Positions 59,863 through 64,000 of a stretch of DNA of 64,000 bases are shown one piece after another. How positions within the stretch are numbered: the stretch's first letter is position 1; every line of letters starts with the position of its first letter. The DNA is from Cypionkella psychrotolerans (lineage in GTDB: Bacteria > Pseudomonadota > Alphaproteobacteria > Rhodobacterales > Rhodobacteraceae). The stretch lies in NCBI RefSeq assembly GCF_001294535.1, contig NZ_LGIC01000073.1, positions 62,001 to 126,000 of the forward strand. The letters run 5' to 3'. The position numbers and the translations under genes are program-made. The notes under the pieces were generated by a model. That model was not told the DNA's origin. It saw only the letters and a list, made by a program, of their open reading frames with translations, and searched no databases.

Positions 59863-61026
59863 ATGGCGACGGGTCTGAACACACACCATAACCCCAGTTC
59901 CGCACCCTCGGACGCGGACCCGATGGCTTGGCTTCGCCTCATTCGCTCGCGTCGTGTGGGGGCAGTGACGTTTCATCGGCTGGTGGCGGATCATGGCGGG
60001 GTCGAGGGCGCGCTTGCGGCGCTGCCGGGGATCGCGCGGGCGGCGGGGGTGGAGGAGTATAGCCTGTGTCCGCTAGAGGTGGTGCGGGCCGAGATGGCGC
60101 AGGGGCGGCTTGTGCGGGCGCAGTTGCTGCTGTGGGGGCAAGCGGGCTATCCTCAGGCGCTGATGGATTTGGCGGATGCGCCCCCGGTGCTATGGGCGCA
60201 AGGTGATGTTGGCCTGCTGGCACGGCCGATGGTGGCGCTGGTGGGGGCGCGGAATGCCTCAAGTCTGGGGCTAAGGATGACGCGGCGGTTGGTCGAAGGG
60301 CTGGCGCAGGCGGGGCAGGTGGTGGTCTCGGGCCTTGCGCGCGGCATTGATGCCGAGGCGCATCAGGCGGCGCTGGAGACTGGCACGGTGGCGGTGCAGG
60401 CGGGCGGGGTGGATGTGATCTATCCGGTCGAAAATACCGAACTCGCGGTGGCGATTGCAGCGCGGGGTTGCCGGATTTCGGAACAGCCGATGGGGCTGGT
60501 GCCGCAGGCGCGACATTTCCCGCAACGAAACCGCATCGTGTCGGGGCTGGCGCGGGCGGTCGTGGTGGTTGAAGCGGCAGCACGCTCGGGCAGCTTGATC
60601 ACCGCGAAAAACGCCTTGGATCAAGGGCGTGAGGTGCTGGCGGTGCCCGGCCATCCGTTTGATGCGCGCGCTGCCGGATGCAATATGTTGCTGCGCGACG
60701 GCGCGGTTTTGGTGCGATCCGCGCAGGATGTGTTGGAGGCGATTGGGGTGCAGGGGCATTTCCTGGCGCAAGTGCCACTGCCCGTTGAAGCGGTTGCTGT
60801 GCCTGATCCGCTGCCTGGCCCAGTGCCGCAGCGACGTGCGCTGGCTGATATTGCCGCCGTGCACAGTCAGATCTTGGCGCGACTTGGCCCCAGCCCCTTG
60901 GCTGAAGATCAACTGATCCGCGATCTGGCCTTACCGCCGGGGATGCTGTCGCCCGCCCTGATCTCGTTGGAGCTAGAGGGGCGGATTTTGCGGCAATCCG
61001 GAGGGTTGCTCAGTCGGGTAGATTGA
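59863..61026 (+). CDS. dprA: DNA-processing protein DprA
   Basis: A 387-residue DprA/Smf. An N-terminal SAM-like part (MAWLRLIRSRRVGAVTFHRLV) precedes the Rossmann-fold core (VALVGARNASSLGLRMTRRL, VVSGLARGIDAEAHQAAL, FPQRNRIVSGLARAVVVVEAAARSGSLITAKNALDQGREVLAVPG) and a C-terminal winged-helix domain (ILARLGPSPLAEDQLIRDLALPPGMLSPALISLELEGRILRQSGGLLSRV). It loads RecA on incoming single-stranded DNA during transformation. Neighbouring topA is common. Confidence 0.95.
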   Translation: MATGLNTHHNPSSAPSDADPMAWLRLIRSRRVGAVTFHRLVADHGGVEGALAALPGIARAAGVEEYSLCPLEVVRAEMAQGRLVRAQLLLWGQAGYPQALMDLADAPPVLWAQGDVGLLARPMVALVGARNASSLGLRMTRRLVEGLAQAGQVVVSGLARGIDAEAHQAALETGTVAVQAGGVDVIYPVENTELAVAIAARGCRISEQPMGLVPQARHFPQRNRIVSGLARAVVVVEAAARSGSLITAKNALDQGREVLAVPGHPFDARAAGCNMLLRDGAVLVRSAQDVLEAIGVQGHFLAQVPLPVEAVAVPDPLPGPVPQRRALADIAAVHSQILARLGPSPLAEDQLIRDLALPPGMLSPALISLELEGRILRQSGGLLSRVD

Positions 61027-61064
61027 GCGCTTATCGCTCCCTTGCGGGCGCTCTGCACTGCGGG

Positions 61065-61150
61065 TTTCATCTTGGCTCAAATATCCCCGCCGGAGGCTTG
61101 CTACGTCCGTGTCGGATGCCTCCGGCGGGGATATTTGAGCCAAGATGAAA
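61065..61150. repeat. Large inverted repeat between dprA and topA
   Basis: Two perfect 33-base arms (61065-61097 and 61118-61150; the right arm begins GCCTCCGGCGGGGATATTTG) enclose a 20-base loop. Each arm is the dispersed intergenic repeat also seen at 3802 and 48516. Outside, CTTATCG/CGATAAG and CTTGCGGG/CCCGCAAG pairs continue the symmetry. Confidence 0.9.
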
Positions 61151-61270
61151 GCGATAAGTACCCGCAAGCAAGCAACGCGCGCGGGCTTTGCCAATCGCCC
61201 CGGTTGACATCCCCGCACAAACCCCCACATGGTGCCTCGCCGCACATATGCCTGTTTTCAAGGGAATTTC

Positions 61271-64000
61271 ATGCCCGTTGTCGTTGTAGAATCGCCCGCT
61301 AAGGCCAAGACAATTAACAAATATCTTGGCTCGGACTATGTGGTTTTGGCCTCTTACGGCCATGTGCGCGACCTGCCGCCGAAGGATGGTTCTGTCGATA
61401 CCGAGAACGGATTCGACATGCTGTGGGAGGTGGCGGCCGACAGCAAAAAGCACATTCGTGCGATTGTTGAAGCGCTGAAAACCGACGATACCCTGATCCT
61501 CGCGACCGACCCTGACCGTGAGGGCGAGGCGATTTCCTGGCATTTGCAGGAGGCTTTGGCGAGCACGCTGAAGAAGGGCAAGAAAGTGTCTCGGGTGACG
61601 TTTAACGCCATCACCAAGGAGGCCGTGACCGAGGCGATGAAGCATCCGCGTCAGGTCGACCAACCCTTGGTGGACGCCTATCTCGCGCGGCGGGCTTTGG
61701 ATTATCTGGTGGGCTTCACGCTGTCGCCGGTACTGTGGCGCAAACTGCCGGGCTCGCGTTCGGCGGGCCGCGTGCAGTCGGTCTGCCTGCGCTTGATCGT
61801 TGAGCGTGAGATGGAGGTTGAGGCGTTTCGGGCGCGGGAATTCTGGTCGGTTTCGGCGGTGCTGAACACGCCGAGAGGGCAGGAATTTGAGGCGCGGTTG
61901 ACGGTTCTGGGTGGCCGGAAACTGGACAAATTCGACATTCCGACGGTGGAAGCGGCGGAGTTGGCGGTGCAAGCTGTCACTTCTCGAACATTGAGCGTTT
62001 TGTCGGTTGAAGCCAAGCCTGCCTCGCGCAACCCCTATCCGCCATTTATGACCTCGACCCTGCAACAGGAAGCCAGCCGCAAATATGGCATGGGCGCGAA
62101 GGCCTGTATGTCGGCGGCGCAACGGCTGTATGAGGCGGGCCACATCACCTATATGCGGACCGACGGCATTGATATGGCGCCGGAAGCGGTGACGGCGGCG
62201 CGCGCGGAAATTGGTAAACGCTTTGGTCCGGCCTATGTGCCGGACGCGCCGCGGATCTATAAGAACAAGGCGAAAAACGCGCAGGAAGCGCATGAATGTA
62301 TTCGCCCGACCGATATGGGCGTCGCTCCGGCGGAGTTGCGGTTGTTGGAACGCGATCAGCAGAACCTGTATGAGTTGATCTGGAAGCGCACCATTGCCAG
62401 CCAAATGGCCGGCGCGCGGATGGAGCGGACGGTGGTGGAAATCGGCAGCGCTGATGGCCAAGTGGGCCTGCGCGCCAATGGCCAAGTGGTTCTGTTTGAT
62501 GGATTTTTGAAGGTTTACGAAGAAGGCCGCGACGACGAAGACGAAGACGAGGGCCGTCTGCCGCAGATCATGCAGGGCGAGGCTGCTGCGCCGAAAAAGG
62601 GTGGCTTTGAGGCGGCGTTCAAAAAGCAGGCCGATGCTGCAGGCAAGGATGATTTCGATCTGATCGAGGCGAAATCGGCTTTACGTCGGGTGCCTTCGGC
62701 GGTGATCAGCCCGGATGGTGCTATTCTCGCCAGCCAAAGCCACACCCAGCCGCCGCCGCGTTATACCGAGGCGACTTTGGTGAAGCGGATGGAGGAGTTA
62801 GGGATCGGGCGGCCCTCGACCTATGCTTCTGTGTTAACGACGATTGTGGATCGCGAATATGTCCGCAAAGATAAGAATCGGCTGTTCCCCGAGGATAAGG
62901 GGCGCTTGGTGACGGCGTTTCTGACGAACTTTTTCCGCCGCTATGTCGAGTACGATTTCACCGCCGATCTGGAAAGCCAGCTGGATGACGTCTCAGTCGG
63001 TGAGCGGGACTATAAGGAAGTTCTGGCGCGGTTCTGGCGGGATTTCTCGGCGGCGATTGCCGAGACGGCGGATCTGCGTATTGGCGAAGTGCTGGATAAG
63101 ATTGATGATTTCCTCAGCCCGCATCTGTATCCGTTGCGCGAAGATGGCTCTGATCCCCGGATTTGCACCAGCTGCGGCACCGGGCGGCTGCATCTGAAAA
63201 CCTCGCGGTCTGGCGGGGCGTTTATCGGTTGTGGCAACTATCCAGAGTGTCGCTATACCCGTCCGATCTCGGGCGAGGAGGGTGGCTCGGTGGATGGCCG
63301 GGTTTTGGGCGTCGATGCCGATGGCGTGGAAATCAGCCTGCGCGCCGGGCGGTTTGGGCCCTATGTGCAGAAGGGCGAGGCGACTGAAGAAGCGCCGAAG
63401 CCGCCGCGTGCCAGTCTGCCGAAAGGGTGGGAATCGGGGGCTTTGACGCTGGAGCGGGCGATTGAGCTGCTGTCGTTGCCGCGCCAGATCGGGCCGCATC
63501 CCGAAGATGGCGTAATGGTGGAATCGGCGATTGGGCGGTTTGGGCCTTATGTCAAACACGGCACGGTCTACGCCAATATCCCGGATGTTGAGGAAGTCTT
63601 TACCATCGGGATGAACCGGGCGGTGGAAGTGCTGGCGCTGAAGGCGGCGGGGCGGCGTGGCGCTGCGGTGGCGGAGCCGCTGCGGGCGTTGGGCGAGCAT
63701 CCTGACGGTGGGCCGGTGCAGGTGATGCCGGGGAAATATGGGCCCTATGTCAAATGGGCCAAGGTCAATGCGACCTTGCCGAAGGAGTTGACTCCCGAAG
63801 CGGTGACGCTGGAGGAAGCCCTTGCATTGATTGCAGAAAAGGCTGGGAAGTCGGGCAAGAAAGCCCCTGCGAAGAAGGCGGCTGCGAAGGCTCCGGCAAA
63901 GGCTGCGGCGGCGAAAAAGCCTGCGGTGAAGAAGGCTGCGGCTAAGGCCCCGGCGAAAGTGACGGCCGCGAAAAAGCCTGCGGCAAAGAAAACGGCGGCC
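61271..64000 (+). CDS. topA: DNA topoisomerase I (3' end beyond window)
   Basis: Open to the window end, 910 residues seen. The TOPRIM domain starts PVVVVESPAKAKTINKYLG and holds DPDREGEAISWHL. The cleavage Tyr is in ITYMRTDGID (Tyr294), with KYGMGAKACMSAAQRLYEAGH before it. IGRPSTYASVLTTI follows. A zinc-ribbon segment (ICTSCGTGRL to GCGNYPEC) is followed by repeated FGPYV(K/Q) topo C-terminal repeats (three) and a Lys/Ala-rich tail like histone H1. It relaxes negative supercoils. Confidence 0.97.
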   Translation, partial: MPVVVVESPAKAKTINKYLGSDYVVLASYGHVRDLPPKDGSVDTENGFDMLWEVAADSKKHIRAIVEALKTDDTLILATDPDREGEAISWHLQEALASTLKKGKKVSRVTFNAITKEAVTEAMKHPRQVDQPLVDAYLARRALDYLVGFTLSPVLWRKLPGSRSAGRVQSVCLRLIVEREMEVEAFRAREFWSVSAVLNTPRGQEFEARLTVLGGRKLDKFDIPTVEAAELAVQAVTSRTLSVLSVEAKPASRNPYPPFMTSTLQQEASRKYGMGAKACMSAAQRLYEAGHITYMRTDGIDMAPEAVTAARAEIGKRFGPAYVPDAPRIYKNKAKNAQEAHECIRPTDMGVAPAELRLLERDQQNLYELIWKRTIASQMAGARMERTVVEIGSADGQVGLRANGQVVLFDGFLKVYEEGRDDEDEDEGRLPQIMQGEAAAPKKGGFEAAFKKQADAAGKDDFDLIEAKSALRRVPSAVISPDGAILASQSHTQPPPRYTEATLVKRMEELGIGRPSTYASVLTTIVDREYVRKDKNRLFPEDKGRLVTAFLTNFFRRYVEYDFTADLESQLDDVSVGERDYKEVLARFWRDFSAAIAETADLRIGEVLDKIDDFLSPHLYPLREDGSDPRICTSCGTGRLHLKTSRSGGAFIGCGNYPECRYTRPISGEEGGSVDGRVLGVDADGVEISLRAGRFGPYVQKGEATEEAPKPPRASLPKGWESGALTLERAIELLSLPRQIGPHPEDGVMVESAIGRFGPYVKHGTVYANIPDVEEVFTIGMNRAVEVLALKAAGRRGAAVAEPLRALGEHPDGGPVQVMPGKYGPYVKWAKVNATLPKELTPEAVTLEEALALIAEKAGKSGKKAPAKKAAAKAPAKAAAAKKPAVKKAAAKAPAKVTAAKKPAAKKTAA

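Overview
The window is a high-GC (roughly 60-65%) alphaproteobacterial chromosome segment. The organism is most likely a Rhodobacteraceae (Rhodobacterales) bacterium. Support comes from a tad locus whose Flp pilins read GAVTVDW, PutA with a divergent Lrp/AsnC regulator, BioMNY biotin uptake, a dprA-topA neighbourhood, and dispersed GGGATATTTGAGC-type intergenic repeats, which I recall as common in this family. Assignment below family level is not possible from the sequence alone.

Layout. 1-3.8 kb: a small lipoprotein, guanine deaminase, MgtE magnesium transporter and 5-formyl-THF cyclo-ligase. 3.9-16.8 kb, minus strand: a tad/Flp pilus locus. In transcription order it has two nearly identical tandem Flp pilins, each followed by the same terminator, then a third pilin-like gene, cpaB, the cpaC secretin, an OmpA-like lipoprotein, tadZ/cpaE, tadA/cpaF, tadB, tadC, two TPR lipoproteins, prepilin peptidase tadV and an AAA ATPase. 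No tadE/F/G is present. 17.1-19.7 kb: lytic transglycosylase, a small GNAT-like protein and the succinyl-CoA:3-ketoacid CoA-transferase subunits.

19.87-34.88 kb is an apparent genomic island. It starts at an intact tRNA-Leu(UAA) and ends at a 60-bp, 55/60 identical, directly repeated copy of the tRNA 3' half. A tyrosine-integrase fragment lies just inside the right end. Its cargo is a three-subunit molybdenum hydroxylase with a ThiS/MoaD-like protein, a decayed IS5-type element, an RpiR regulator remnant, a cytosolic AmiC-like sensor with an AmiR/ANTAR antiterminator, a long 5' leader, a HyuA/HyuB ATP-dependent hydantoinase/oxoprolinase-type enzyme and an NCS1 permease with an unusual C-terminal CxxC...CxxC tail. 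Together these suggest uptake, hydroxylation and ATP-dependent ring opening of an N-heterocycle, lactam or hydantoin, with ligand-controlled antitermination. The substrate is inferred and unknown.

34.9-48.5 kb: proline catabolism (putR/putA), a rhomboid protease, an inositol-monophosphatase-family enzyme, an ABC-F protein, a MarR-EmrA-EmrB efflux operon with a palindromic operator, metR/metF with a MetR box, and aroQ. 48.5-50.7 kb: an AMP-ligase overlapping a thiolase that lacks two usual catalytic residues. 51-54.3 kb is a decay zone: an OYE-family gene, its divergent LysR regulator and a DUF416 gene are each broken by an apparent frameshift. 54.4-56.3 kb: bioMNY biotin uptake. 56.6-64 kb: a MarR-GNAT fusion, a P-loop kinase-like gene, gabT, dprA and topA (running off the window). 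Two related palindromic repeats (TGTCCACGYGTGGACA) flank the 50.7-56.4 kb block.
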